Origin: a virus | Virus record (IMG/VR): IMGVR_UViG_3300030329_004935 | Span: 1-54,928 of that record | DNA: 54,928 nt | Reading direction: 5' to 3' (one strand) | Shown: positions 1 through 8,647 of the stretch, one piece after another | Layout of the letters: every line of letters starts with the position of its first letter | How positions within the stretch are numbered: position 1 is the stretch's first letter | Translations under genes and position numbers: made by a program | Notes under the pieces: model-generated | The model's database searches: none | What the model saw: only the letters and a program-made list of their open reading frames with translations | Told to the model about the DNA's origin: nothing

Positions 1-98
1 ATAATTATCATAACAACTAGCTTGCTCGTCATCATCAGGATCAAAATCATCTGTTGCAGGACAATCTGACATATCCGCTGGTTGGCTTAAGACTGTTC
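1..98. repeat. Terminal overlap, left copy (matches 54830-54927)
   Basis: Bases 1-98 are identical to bases 54830-54927, and the final base 54928 (a) differs from base 99 (c). An open reading frame crosses the join without a shift. An overlap of about 98-99 bases is the size of an assembler k-mer, so this is best read as a circularly closed contig with a unit length near 54,829 bp, and not as a biological direct terminal repeat. Confidence 0.9.
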
Positions 99-879
99 CG
101 TCTGGGCAAACAACAGGGTTGGGGCCATCGAGCCCCCAACAACTAATTTCTTGACCTTGTTGATCACAGCATGGATAATAACAATCATTAAAATGACATT
201 CAGCAGGGTTCCCATTATCATCATAGCATCCTACACTTCCATCCTCTAAATCTTGTTGATCCTCCCAATCGCTTTCTGCTTCATTACAAGCTTCTTCACT
301 AGCTCGACATGATCCATCCCAACATGTTACCTGCCCTGATTCTTCACAAGTATGATAATAAGGTTCACTAACAGTATCTAAATCAGTAGTCTGCACAAAA
401 TAATCCCATTCATTCCACAGATCATCTACATACTTTCGCTGCTCATTCTTGATACGTTCCGTACCAGCTATAGCTTTTTTCTGTATCCCTGCTATTGCTG
501 ACTCAACCTCGCTGGAAAATGCATCTTCAATATCTTCCTGTTGAGATAAATATGTGCCTGAACCTTCAAACCCAGGAGACTGATAGTCCATACTTCTTTT
601 CGATTCTAAAGCTTCTAAATGAGTCAAAGATATATCTATAGCATCACTTCGCATTCCAAATTCCGTCTCTTCTTTCATCAAATTCTGCAAAATAGGATTA
701 TAAGGATCCATCATTTGTTTCCATTGCTGTATCTCGTCATATGAATCCGCTGTGAGATATTGAGAGGTTAATTCATCTAAATCAGGAGCATCAGATAAGA
801 TTCCAGAAGGACCCCATGTCGAAGAATCACCAACATCTGAGTCAAAGAGAAATAAATCTTCGAAATATTGATTAGCCAT
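1..879 (-). CDS. Cys-rich virion-associated protein, N-terminal 293 codons of a gene that crosses the window ends
   Basis: The ATG is at 879, with the first residues MANQYFEDL, and overlaps the stop of the upstream gene by 8 bases. The frame runs off base 1 and continues in phase at 54829, ending at 54638, giving 356 residues in the circle. The first ~165 residues are acidic and helical, with a YVDDLW motif near residue 160 that also occurs near the end of the preceding gene product (YVDSLW). The rest is a Cys/Asp-rich tail with about 20 cysteines over the whole gene, including the motif CWDGSC. Such tails suggest disulfide- or metal-stabilised modules outside the cytoplasm. It lies between fibre and internal-virion genes, so it is probably a virion component. 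The function is not recognised. Confidence 0.8.
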   Translation of the reverse strand, partial: MANQYFEDLFLFDSDVGDSSTWGPSGILSDAPDLDELTSQYLTADSYDEIQQWKQMMDPYNPILQNLMKEETEFGMRSDAIDISLTHLEALESKRSMDYQSPGFEGSGTYLSQQEDIEDAFSSEVESAIAGIQKKAIAGTERIKNEQRKYVDDLWNEWDYFVQTTDLDTVSEPYYHTCEESGQVTCWDGSCRASEEACNEAESDWEDQQDLEDGSVGCYDDNGNPAECHFNDCYYPCCDQQGQEISCWGLDGPNPVVCPDGTVLSQPADMSDCPATDDFDPDDDEQASCYDNY

Positions 880-1630
880 ATTGTTGCTCCCATGCATCCC
901 AATCAATATCTGGCTGAACGTGATCATCTCCTAATCCAGCAGTATATGTATTGTATGTATCCCACAAACTATCTACATATGACATCCTAGATCCTATAAT
1001 ATCTTGTGTGTACCCTGCAGCTTGCGCTCTCCAGTCAGCTGTTAATCCTTGAGAAGATAAATTCATTTGTTTTAATCTTCCCAGTATACCTTCAGAAGCT
1101 CTTCCACCACCAGCAAATCCTGCATGTCCAGTTATATTTCGAGCTTTACGTAGCTCTCCCCTAGTAGTTGTTCTTAAATTTTTTTGTTTTGCTTGATGTT
1201 CTTTATAGCCTAAATGATATAATTCCCTAGTTTCAGATTCACCAGATTCAGAAGGGTCATATAGTTCAGGAATATATTGAGGCAGCCAATCTGGGGCATC
1301 ACTACCAGACAGTCCACCACCAGATTCGTAATAATCAACGATTTGTTCCCAGTAGTTACCAAGAGCTGGATCTGGATCATATTCAAAACCTTGATAACTT
1401 ATTCCAGGATGTTGTTGGTGGAATAAATTTATTATACCTCCATGTAAATTCCATAAATCCTGAAGACCATATCCCTGGTAAGTTTCTTGACCATGCTGAA
1501 CACCCATAGAATCAGTCCAAGCTGGAGTATCAGCTTCAGTGCCAAATGCATGCTCTCCTGCATACCAATCCATTTGACCTGTCCCAGTCCCCCCGAGATC
1601 TTCCATATATTGATTAAAAGAATAACTCAA
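872..1630 (-). CDS. Hypothetical structural protein, 252 aa
   Basis: This 252-residue acidic, Gly/Tyr/Trp-rich protein starts at ATG 1630, one base past the stop of the preceding gene. The N-terminal half (1-130) is low in complexity and rich in aromatic residues. The C-terminal half has a basic segment, then a glycine-rich GFAGGG stretch near residue 173 and YVDSLW near residue 222. The same order of Gly-rich stretch and YVDxLW occurs in the next gene, so the two may be paralogous virion proteins. Its place in the fibre-to-internal-protein block implies a structural or ejection role. No named family was recognised. Confidence 0.75.
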   Translation of the reverse strand: MSYSFNQYMEDLGGTGTGQMDWYAGEHAFGTEADTPAWTDSMGVQHGQETYQGYGLQDLWNLHGGIINLFHQQHPGISYQGFEYDPDPALGNYWEQIVDYYESGGGLSGSDAPDWLPQYIPELYDPSESGESETRELYHLGYKEHQAKQKNLRTTTRGELRKARNITGHAGFAGGGRASEGILGRLKQMNLSSQGLTADWRAQAAGYTQDIIGSRMSYVDSLWDTYNTYTAGLGDDHVQPDIDWDAWEQQYG

Positions 1631-1631
1631 C

Positions 1632-2252
1632 TTATTTGTCTTCCTGCATCATTTTATACGAATCCCATGCAGAGCTACCAGCTGGTATCAACCCTAATGG
1701 ATTAAAATTATATGGAGTTAGCGCTACTGTATTCATGTAATCTAGGACTCCAGACGATTTTGCCCAAGCATCTCCTCCAGCAGCTCCCATTCCACCACCA
1801 GCTATAAATGCTGTTGCTGTATCTGTTGCAGCATCCGTCCATTGCTTAGTATCAAATCCTGTCCATTTATCTGCTACATCTTGTTCTAATTCCCTTCCTA
1901 AGGTAGCAGTTCCAAAACCTGTACCTAAATCCAAATCTTCTTCTACTCCACCAGTTTGAAACTTTAGACCTCCTTCGAGCAATTTTCCTTCAGTATGTTC
2001 GCCAATTTCAGAACCCGCTCTACTTCCAATTCCTGCTGCAAGAGCCATATATCCCAATGCTACTGGTCCTCCTGCTATCGCTGAAACTAATAGAGGTAAT
2101 CCTACTCCTCCAATTAACCTTCCCCACATAGAGCCTTCTCTTGCTGTCTCATTGGACTTCATTAATTCTTCATATTCATCTAGCATTTCTTTTCTAGATG
2201 TTGCTATAGCCTGATTTAGCATAGCTCTGGATCTTCCTTGATATCTACTCAT
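1632..2252 (-). CDS. Glycine-rich hydrophobic protein, probable internal virion or ejection protein, 206 aa
   Basis: The ATG at 2252 is preceded by AGGAG. Residues 1-40 are a charged helix. Residues ~43-80 form a long Gly/Ala/Leu hydrophobic stretch able to insert in a membrane, followed by Gly-rich segments around 105-165. Small proteins with a hydrophobic Gly/Ala centre next to giant internal proteins are typical of podovirus ejection machinery, where they help form the trans-envelope channel. That role is inferred from composition and position only. A promoter-like sequence lies just upstream (2287-2316), suggesting that this gene begins a separate transcript for the ejection block. Confidence 0.7.
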   Translation of the reverse strand: MSRYQGRSRAMLNQAIATSRKEMLDEYEELMKSNETAREGSMWGRLIGGVGLPLLVSAIAGGPVALGYMALAAGIGSRAGSEIGEHTEGKLLEGGLKFQTGGVEEDLDLGTGFGTATLGRELEQDVADKWTGFDTKQWTDAATDTATAFIAGGGMGAAGGDAWAKSSGVLDYMNTVALTPYNFNPLGLIPAGSSAWDSYKMMQEDK

Positions 2253-2286
2253 GATAACTCCTAAATTTTAAATATAATATTGTGGC

Positions 2287-2316
2287 AATATAACACTATT
2301 TTCTTGACATATGCAA
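2287..2316 (-). promoter_or_regulatory. Candidate extended -10 promoter, leftward
   Basis: Read on the minus strand, TTGCAT (2316-2311) is followed after 18 bases by TATATT (2292-2287), with TGT directly before the -10 box. It sits in the 71-base gap before the ejection-protein block, one of the few intergenic gaps in the late arm. The assignment rests on motif and position alone. Confidence 0.4.
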
Positions 2317-2323
2317 TAATTAT

Positions 2324-3469
2324 TTAAGTACCGTCATATATTGTTGCTGGTAATGCTGTTGCTTTAAATATAAATGGACCATATTCATCTGCTCCACCAC
2401 CCCATTTTAATACATGAAAACTATTATGGCTTGATTTAGCCCCTAAATAATATGTATATTGCGTTCCTGCAGTCAGCCCAGTTACTGTCCATGAATGACT
2501 AATCTGCTGCTCTTCTGTCCCATCTGGACTTAAAACATGATTTTCATAATTAGCACTTACTCTATTGTAAGTTGTATTATCAGACAATCCAAGATAAAGA
2601 GGCCTTGCTCCTGCAGGATCGTCAAATACAGTGCATGAAATCTCAACCTTACCGCTAGGAGGAGCAACAAATTCAATACGAAAATGAGTATTTACTACTG
2701 CCCACGCATTAGTAACTGCATAAGTTGCCGTCGTTACACCAACGCCAACAGATGTATATCCAAGTATCATGCCTGCATAAGCACTATCGGCAGGAGAAAA
2801 TTCCTTTACAGTACCACCTACTGTTTTGTATGAAATTTTATCTGCTTCTATTGTTACTCTTTGATTTGCTTCATCAAGAGTAAGCATTTGGTCTCCACCA
2901 ACTACTAATTCTAATTTATCAGCAGATACTTCATGTATATATGTTTCAGTACCTCCATCAAGATACAATTTTTTAGTAGCTTCAAGTATAGCATGAACAT
3001 CATCAATATACAGATTGTCATTTAAACTTTGAAATCTCAATCCCTTTCCTCGGTATCCAGTAGCATTAATTTCATTTGATAATGCTGTATCACTTTTTAG
3101 ATCGTAGCCTCCTTGTAATCTATTGCTCCCAGACCTGGATGAAGAGCCAGCCATATTAATTATACCACCCATCAATAAATCTCCAGTCCTCGAATTAATA
3201 GTTGTAGTTCCTTGACTTTCACTTCCAGATACATCTCCATCACTACCACTAGCTAACTTTAAAGACTGCTCCCCAATAACATACCAATGATTTCTAAACT
3301 TGCAGAATAACTTTAATCCCGATCTAGTAATACGCAAAGTTAACTCTCCATTATTTCCCTCAGTATTTAACGGGACTCCTTCCCCACTGGTTACTCTAAA
3401 CCCTTTTTTATGCTCTAAAATTCTTTGCTTATCAATTCTAGGTTGATTTAATAAACTATCTTTAGCCAT
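2324..3469 (-). CDS. Tail fibre or receptor-binding-like protein, 381 aa
   Basis: The ATG at 3469 overlaps the stop of the 1549-residue gene by one base. The N-terminal ~75 residues look like an attachment domain. Residues ~75-125 are Ser/Gly-rich linker, and the middle (130-230) carries short beta-strand repeats of the kind seen in trimeric fibre shafts. The last ~150 residues form a beta-sandwich-like domain with Gly-Tyr-Thr loops and no visible catalytic motif. Its position right after the large stabilisation/nozzle-like gene fits a tail-end fibre or host-recognition protein. The assignment is by architecture and context. Confidence 0.6.
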   Translation of the reverse strand: MAKDSLLNQPRIDKQRILEHKKGFRVTSGEGVPLNTEGNNGELTLRITRSGLKLFCKFRNHWYVIGEQSLKLASGSDGDVSGSESQGTTTINSRTGDLLMGGIINMAGSSSRSGSNRLQGGYDLKSDTALSNEINATGYRGKGLRFQSLNDNLYIDDVHAILEATKKLYLDGGTETYIHEVSADKLELVVGGDQMLTLDEANQRVTIEADKISYKTVGGTVKEFSPADSAYAGMILGYTSVGVGVTTATYAVTNAWAVVNTHFRIEFVAPPSGKVEISCTVFDDPAGARPLYLGLSDNTTYNRVSANYENHVLSPDGTEEQQISHSWTVTGLTAGTQYTYYLGAKSSHNSFHVLKWGGGADEYGPFIFKATALPATIYDGT

Positions 3470-6400
3470 TATAATTCCCTGTAAACTACAGATATATCAT
3501 TGAGTTCAAAGTTTGCAATATAATTCTCTGGAGTATCTGCTTTAGACCCTATTTTAATTTGGAAAGACCTGCCTTTTACAGGTAGCCGTTGCATGTCAGA
3601 GTGCGCGCCTCCAGCTAGATACAATTCAACAGTATTCCATTCAGAAGAAGCAGGCAAACAAGTTCTTCCAAAAGCATAATAATCTCCTAGCTCTACGGTA
3701 AATGCATGATTGCCATCCATAGAACCAGCAATTTTAATATCAGAAGTAGACTTATATGTTATAATTACTTTATAAAAAGCTTTTATAGTAGATGGATTGC
3801 CAAAATCAAAATCTCTAGTAATAATTTCTATCGGAGCAGAATCTGAATCTGTGTTACCATGATAAGCATTTTGAAATTGACTAACTCCTAAAGCTCGTAT
3901 AACCCATCCTGTTATGCTTAAAAAAGAACCCAGCCAAGGCTGCAAACCAACTACTCTAATTGAATTATAAAACCTCATAAACATGTTATCATGATCTCCT
4001 GATAATGCACCATCAGCATCAATCATTTGTGACGACAATCCATCATTACCAGCAGTGCCTCCACCAGGACCTGTCGCATCAGTAGCGATAGTAAGGGGAG
4101 TATGAGTACCATCATAAGCGCCTATAGTATGTATTCGATATTTACGCTGTGAAAAATCTCCAAGACTAGCAGAAGAAAGACGGAAAATTAAACCCTCATA
4201 TATATAGTTTCTTTGTTCTGCATCTGAAGAAGTAGCGGTCCAATCACCTGGTATTTTCACTACCGTACCACTACTTGAAAAATTAAAAGTTCGCAGCGGT
4301 TGAGTACTATCCTCCCATTGATACTTAGGCACTGTAGCCAAATGTGCATGACTAATCACGCTAGGATAATAATCTGATAACAAGTCATTGAAATGATCTG
4401 TTATAGCTATATCACCAGACCCACCATCAGTAATATATGTCTCTGAATAATCAGTGCCATTCTGAGCTGATATAAGCAATTGATATATAATATCTTCACT
4501 AATTGCGCCATTGCGAAGAGGGAAAATATTCCATTCAGGTTTTATTGGCGCTGTCCCTTCTATATGACTAGTGGACATTTGAGTGTCACCCATAGTAAAT
4601 GTAACTGTTGCAGTATCTCCATATGTTGCAAGATCCTCCCACTCAGAAAAAGTCGTACCAACCTGATCCGATTTGAATATAGTGATAATTGTTATGTAAC
4701 CATGATCGCCCCAATTTTCTATAGGAATTCCGACAGGGGTGTCACCAGCGGGTCCAAACCAACCAGCTGCAGGAATTTCTGACATTGGTTGCATATATTC
4801 CACTGAATGTACTAAAAATGATTTATTATTTGCATTTTGAGTGCATCCAGATAATGTTACAGTCTCTGATCCTGCAATTTCTGTCCTCTGACCTAAAACA
4901 CTAATAACAAGTTTGGTTGCGGTTGCTCTAAAAACTACAGACGGGACTGTCCATTGCAAGTCTGAATAATAATTATCAGATGGAAGATAGTCATTTCCTG
5001 GAGTATTATCTGATATATTGTACCAATGATTACTATTAGCCATGCCAATAGTACTTAAATCATCCATATTTAGCTCAACCCCTGTAGTACCATTTATACC
5101 ATCTGACCTTAAAGTCCATCCATATTCCTCTATTGGATACTTCATAACAATACCAGGGAGTATTGTATTTACAAATTGGTCTCCGCTCTGAAAAGCATAA
5201 GATAAGCCCATATTTGCTAAAGGGTAATATCTTTCTTTAAAAAGTTGGTCAACACCTGAATATCCATCAGATATATCTAAATTAATATAAGGCATTCCCG
5301 CATGTGCTTGCATATGCTCCCAAGGGCCTGTAAATGTATCAAATTGAAAATAATTCGCTCCAGATGGTCCTATAGTGCCACTATCTGCTCTCATAATTTT
5401 TATATAGCATCGACCTGGATTTTGAAAAGAGGTCGTGCCATCCTCGTTAAAATAAAGATATGGATCTCCAGTTCCATGAGCCATTCCATAAGTAGTCGCG
5501 CTAGGCTCTCCTGAATACACTACTGCTCCCGTGCCTATATATAACATATCAATCGAGCAATGATATGCTATTACTGGATATGGAGGTTGCTCATATCTAT
5601 CTTGAGGCCTATAATCAATTAACCCGACATTTAAGCATTGAGTTTCAAGAGGATTTTCTGGCCAATTGGAGGAAGGAAGTGCATCGATCCAAGTAGACCA
5701 ATCTCTATCGAAGAATGTTGTTATCCAACCCTTCTTATCATACTCGTCAGCAGTAATTTGAACAGCTACTGCTGTCGGGCCTCCTGTGATAGTCATATCA
5801 TTACCGTTGTATGGGTCTGTTGATAATATTTTCGATCTTGGTCTAATAATCACATATGCTGATGAACCAGGATCTGCGTCAGGAATCAATTCGTCCCCTC
5901 CTTCTACATCTTGATTAACATATTCATTAATCTGACGTGTCAAACAATCTCTGAAAGTTTCGCCTGCTTGTGCTTCTTCAGGATAACTAAATGTATTTGT
6001 AATATCAGTCGAGCCAATTGTTAACTTAAAGTTATCAACATCTGTATAATTATTATCAACCTGATAAATAAACCATCGGCCATCCTCTCCCAACCCTTGA
6101 GGTATAGCTAAAGTGGTATTAATGCTCTCGGATGTTCCCGTCTCAATTTGAGCAATATACATAAGTGAATCATCATAATTAGATACTAAATTAGACTTAG
6201 GGCCTATTTCTATTTTATTTTCACCTCTAGTCCATGATTGAGTCATTAAATCAAAAACCATACAAGCACCTGACCTAGTATTCACTTCATGCTCTGTTGC
6301 AGTAGCTGGATCTTCGAAAATAACTAACTGTTTTAATTCTGATATATAACCTATAACTCCATTCTCTCCAATAAACTGTTTCCATGCAGGACTAAGACTA

Positions 6401-8118
6401 CTAGATTCGTCAGTAGGGTTTAATTTGCCTAATATAAGATTTGTTATCTTCTCACCGTCATATAAATAGCAGCCATTACTATTTACCCATGCTACTCCTA
6501 ATTCAGTTAAGCATATTTGGTAAGGATAATTGACTCCCATATATTTATTTTCAGATTCTAAATATTCATAATCTTGCGATACATTTATAATATATAAATT
6601 ATTATTCTTGAACTGTAAAACTCGATCAGCAAAAGGAACTAATGCTGTTATCTCTTCCCCATCATTAATGGCGACGTCGATAAAATTACGAGCAGGAAAT
6701 GTATCAAAAGCATTAAGTGGAGATATAAGCATCTTATCCGCTTCAACTGATTTTAAAGAAAACTCACATTGCTTTAAGCAATTTGCAAGATTTCCAGTTG
6801 CAGATTCATCATGCAAAGAGAATGGTTTAAATAAAACCCTTTTAACGCCACCAATATAGGCTCTTCGATTAACAACACAAGCCGCTGCATATCTAGCTGC
6901 AGTTGTCTCTTCTCCATGAGAAACGCCAGTTCGTAATTCATATGTTATAGATGGAAGTTTTTTAATGGTTAAATAGTCAGACTTCGCGCTAGTGCCAGTA
7001 AATCCCGCGCAATCCACGGCAGTAAATGTTGTTACCTCTGTCCCATCATGCGATACAAATTTAGCATCATTATCGTTATCGCCAAAAAAACAATTTGCCA
7101 TATATAAAGGATCGTCATAATTCCCGAGAGAATCTCCTGTTATATATAAATTAACGCCTGAAATTCTAGGGTCAAAAGCTAAAGCTTGAGCCTCTGTATC
7201 AGTAGCCTCCTCATTAAATGACCCTCCTAGACCAACGGTAATTTTAAATTTCATTGCATGGTTATCACCATAGCCACTTGTATTGACACTTAAATGAGCC
7301 CCGCTATTATTTAGAAATGGTGTAATTGGGGACTCCTGACCATCCGCATACATAAAGGAGCATCCGAATTCTAAACCTCCACTCCCTTGAAACTCTCCTC
7401 CGTCCCCACCATCAGCAACTTCAATATGAATACTCCCTTCAGATAAAACTCCAAAAGTATTAGGATTATGCGATGAAGAAGGGCTTATTGCTCCATAACT
7501 AGTAGATCCAGATAATTGACCACTACCATCTGCTAAACAACTAGGAGGGAATATATACGAGGTTGTATCCCACCACTTACTTGGAATAACATAATTTAAT
7601 AGACCTTTAAACCATGTTTTAGAGATATATTGAAAGCTCCTAGTAGCATCAGTTACAGCTCCTTTTGGATCACTAACATTACCATCAGATATCCTTAAAC
7701 ATCCATCTACATAATAAAAAATACATGCAATCTTAGACATCCTAAGACTATCGAGACTAAGATTTATTTGATTTGGTATCATAGTACCAGTGCTAGAATC
7801 ATAAATAGTAATCGTCTTAGAGCTTTGTATAGCAAGGAATTTCGTCTCTACTTCATCTGGTACTGGATTATAATCTAGATTAAAATCTGCATTAAAAGCA
7901 AATAAACCAAATCCTGGTTTAAATGTACCCCCTGTAAATTCGTCCCCACTATTAATATCTACGTGTGTATTACTGCCTCCCATAGTTCTTACCTTGCCAG
8001 GAACATCACACATTACACCTACAGCTTCAGATAAACCATTTTCAGGAATATCGCGAGGATCATAATGATTAATTAATCCACCTTCAAATTGTTTTACTTG
8101 TAGTATTGACTTTGGCAC
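3469..8118 (-). CDS. Large tail stabilisation/nozzle-like protein, 1549 aa
   Basis: The start is a GTG at 8118, preceded by AAGGAAAG, giving VPKSILQVKQFEGGL. The opening, with FEGGL, DPRDIP and a short VPGKVRTMG block, is the pattern I know from podovirus P22 gp10-like packaged-DNA stabilisation or nozzle proteins. These sit under the portal, hold the packaged DNA and carry the fibres. The middle is a long beta-rich region with many Gly/Ser/Asp turns, consistent with beta-propeller blades and inserted domains. The C-terminal ~110 residues, with FDFGNPSTIKAFYKV, form a compact beta domain common in the family. At 1549 residues it is far longer than P22 gp10 (about 470), so it probably also supplies tail-needle or fibre-attachment functions. 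Confidence 0.65.
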   Translation of the reverse strand: MPKSILQVKQFEGGLINHYDPRDIPENGLSEAVGVMCDVPGKVRTMGGSNTHVDINSGDEFTGGTFKPGFGLFAFNADFNLDYNPVPDEVETKFLAIQSSKTITIYDSSTGTMIPNQINLSLDSLRMSKIACIFYYVDGCLRISDGNVSDPKGAVTDATRSFQYISKTWFKGLLNYVIPSKWWDTTSYIFPPSCLADGSGQLSGSTSYGAISPSSSHNPNTFGVLSEGSIHIEVADGGDGGEFQGSGGLEFGCSFMYADGQESPITPFLNNSGAHLSVNTSGYGDNHAMKFKITVGLGGSFNEEATDTEAQALAFDPRISGVNLYITGDSLGNYDDPLYMANCFFGDNDNDAKFVSHDGTEVTTFTAVDCAGFTGTSAKSDYLTIKKLPSITYELRTGVSHGEETTAARYAAACVVNRRAYIGGVKRVLFKPFSLHDESATGNLANCLKQCEFSLKSVEADKMLISPLNAFDTFPARNFIDVAINDGEEITALVPFADRVLQFKNNNLYIINVSQDYEYLESENKYMGVNYPYQICLTELGVAWVNSNGCYLYDGEKITNLILGKLNPTDESSSLSPAWKQFIGENGVIGYISELKQLVIFEDPATATEHEVNTRSGACMVFDLMTQSWTRGENKIEIGPKSNLVSNYDDSLMYIAQIETGTSESINTTLAIPQGLGEDGRWFIYQVDNNYTDVDNFKLTIGSTDITNTFSYPEEAQAGETFRDCLTRQINEYVNQDVEGGDELIPDADPGSSAYVIIRPRSKILSTDPYNGNDMTITGGPTAVAVQITADEYDKKGWITTFFDRDWSTWIDALPSSNWPENPLETQCLNVGLIDYRPQDRYEQPPYPVIAYHCSIDMLYIGTGAVVYSGEPSATTYGMAHGTGDPYLYFNEDGTTSFQNPGRCYIKIMRADSGTIGPSGANYFQFDTFTGPWEHMQAHAGMPYINLDISDGYSGVDQLFKERYYPLANMGLSYAFQSGDQFVNTILPGIVMKYPIEEYGWTLRSDGINGTTGVELNMDDLSTIGMANSNHWYNISDNTPGNDYLPSDNYYSDLQWTVPSVVFRATATKLVISVLGQRTEIAGSETVTLSGCTQNANNKSFLVHSVEYMQPMSEIPAAGWFGPAGDTPVGIPIENWGDHGYITIITIFKSDQVGTTFSEWEDLATYGDTATVTFTMGDTQMSTSHIEGTAPIKPEWNIFPLRNGAISEDIIYQLLISAQNGTDYSETYITDGGSGDIAITDHFNDLLSDYYPSVISHAHLATVPKYQWEDSTQPLRTFNFSSSGTVVKIPGDWTATSSDAEQRNYIYEGLIFRLSSASLGDFSQRKYRIHTIGAYDGTHTPLTIATDATGPGGGTAGNDGLSSQMIDADGALSGDHDNMFMRFYNSIRVVGLQPWLGSFLSITGWVIRALGVSQFQNAYHGNTDSDSAPIEIITRDFDFGNPSTIKAFYKVIITYKSTSDIKIAGSMDGNHAFTVELGDYYAFGRTCLPASSEWNTVELYLAGGAHSDMQRLPVKGRSFQIKIGSKADTPENYIANFELNDISVVYREL

Positions 8119-8212
8119 GTCTATGCTTTCCTTTTTTCTTTAAGTACGAAAATTTAACTTTACCCTCGCCATCTATATCTCGTTTATCTTTATAATTTCT
8201 TTTTAATCGCAT
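8084..8212 (-). CDS. Small basic protein overlapping both neighbours, 42 aa
   Basis: An ATG at 8212 opens a 42-residue frame (MRLKRNYKDKRDIDG...) rich in Lys and Arg. It overlaps the end of the 65-residue gene by 23 bases and the start of the 1549-residue gene by 35 bases. It fills what would otherwise be a 71-base gap in a tightly packed operon, and its reading looks protein-like. An AAGG lies about 10 bases upstream of the ATG. No function was recognised. Confidence 0.4.
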   Translation of the reverse strand: MRLKRNYKDKRDIDGEGKVKFSYLKKKGKHRRAKVNTTSKTI

Positions 8213-8387
8213 TTTTAATAACACCTTCTACTGTATCATATAAAGAATTTAATATTTTCTCTTCTGTCTTTTCAGAAAGAAAAGGTATATCTATATTCTC
8301 ATTTAATGCTTCTACTACTTCTTTTTGAAGTTCCTCATTAAAAACTTCATCTATTATGTTATCTTTTACTCCATCCAAAAAACCCAT
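8190..8387 (-). CDS. Small helical protein of the lysis region, 65 aa
   Basis: This predicted all-helical 65-residue protein has an acidic N-terminal half and a Lys-rich C-terminus (IKKKL). Its ATG overlaps the stop of the holin-like gene by one base, implying translational coupling. It has no membrane segment and no signal peptide. Position next to two holin candidates suggests a lysis accessory or minor structural role, but nothing specific is visible. Confidence 0.65.
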   Translation of the reverse strand: MGFLDGVKDNIIDEVFNEELQKEVVEALNENIDIPFLSEKTEEKILNSLYDTVEGVIKNAIKKKL

Positions 8388-8647
8388 TACTCCTCCTTTT
8401 TCATTAACTTAGTTACGATATTCACTAATGATTGATAAGATTTCAATATACCTCTTTGTTCAATCTGCATTTTCTTTTGCTGATCAATTAGCTTTATTAT
8501 TATCATTTCGATACGTTTGAACTTCTCTTCAAGCTCTTCTATTAACTCATCTTGTATCCAATGTTGTTGCTTCCAAAGTAAATAACCTAAAGATAATGCT
8601 ATTAACACTGGAAAACCAAACTCTTGTAATATCGCTATAGGATCCAT
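8387..8647 (-). CDS. BhlA/UviB-like candidate holin, 86 aa
   Basis: Residues ~3-24 form one hydrophobic membrane segment. They are followed by WKQQHWIQDEL and a long charged coiled coil with an IIKLIDQQKK stretch. A single N-terminal membrane helix plus cytoplasmic coiled coil is the BhlA/UviB holin architecture, whose members permeabilise the host membrane. Start and stop each overlap a neighbour by one base. A spanin-like or other membrane adaptor role is possible. The second candidate, at 9442-9588, lies just upstream of the phosphoesterase. Confidence 0.55.
   Translation of the reverse strand: MDPIAILQEFGFPVLIALSLGYLLWKQQHWIQDELIEELEEKFKRIEMIIIKLIDQQKKMQIEQRGILKSYQSLVNIVTKLMKKEE

Noticed and set aside
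1-98. Biological direct terminal repeat
   Set aside because: Length of about 98-99 and a gene crossing the join fit an assembler overlap of a circular or permuted genome better.
4480-4782. Rightward frame of about 100 codons inside the 1549-residue gene
   Set aside because: It is antisense to a continuous gene, with no ribosome binding site and no protein-like pattern.
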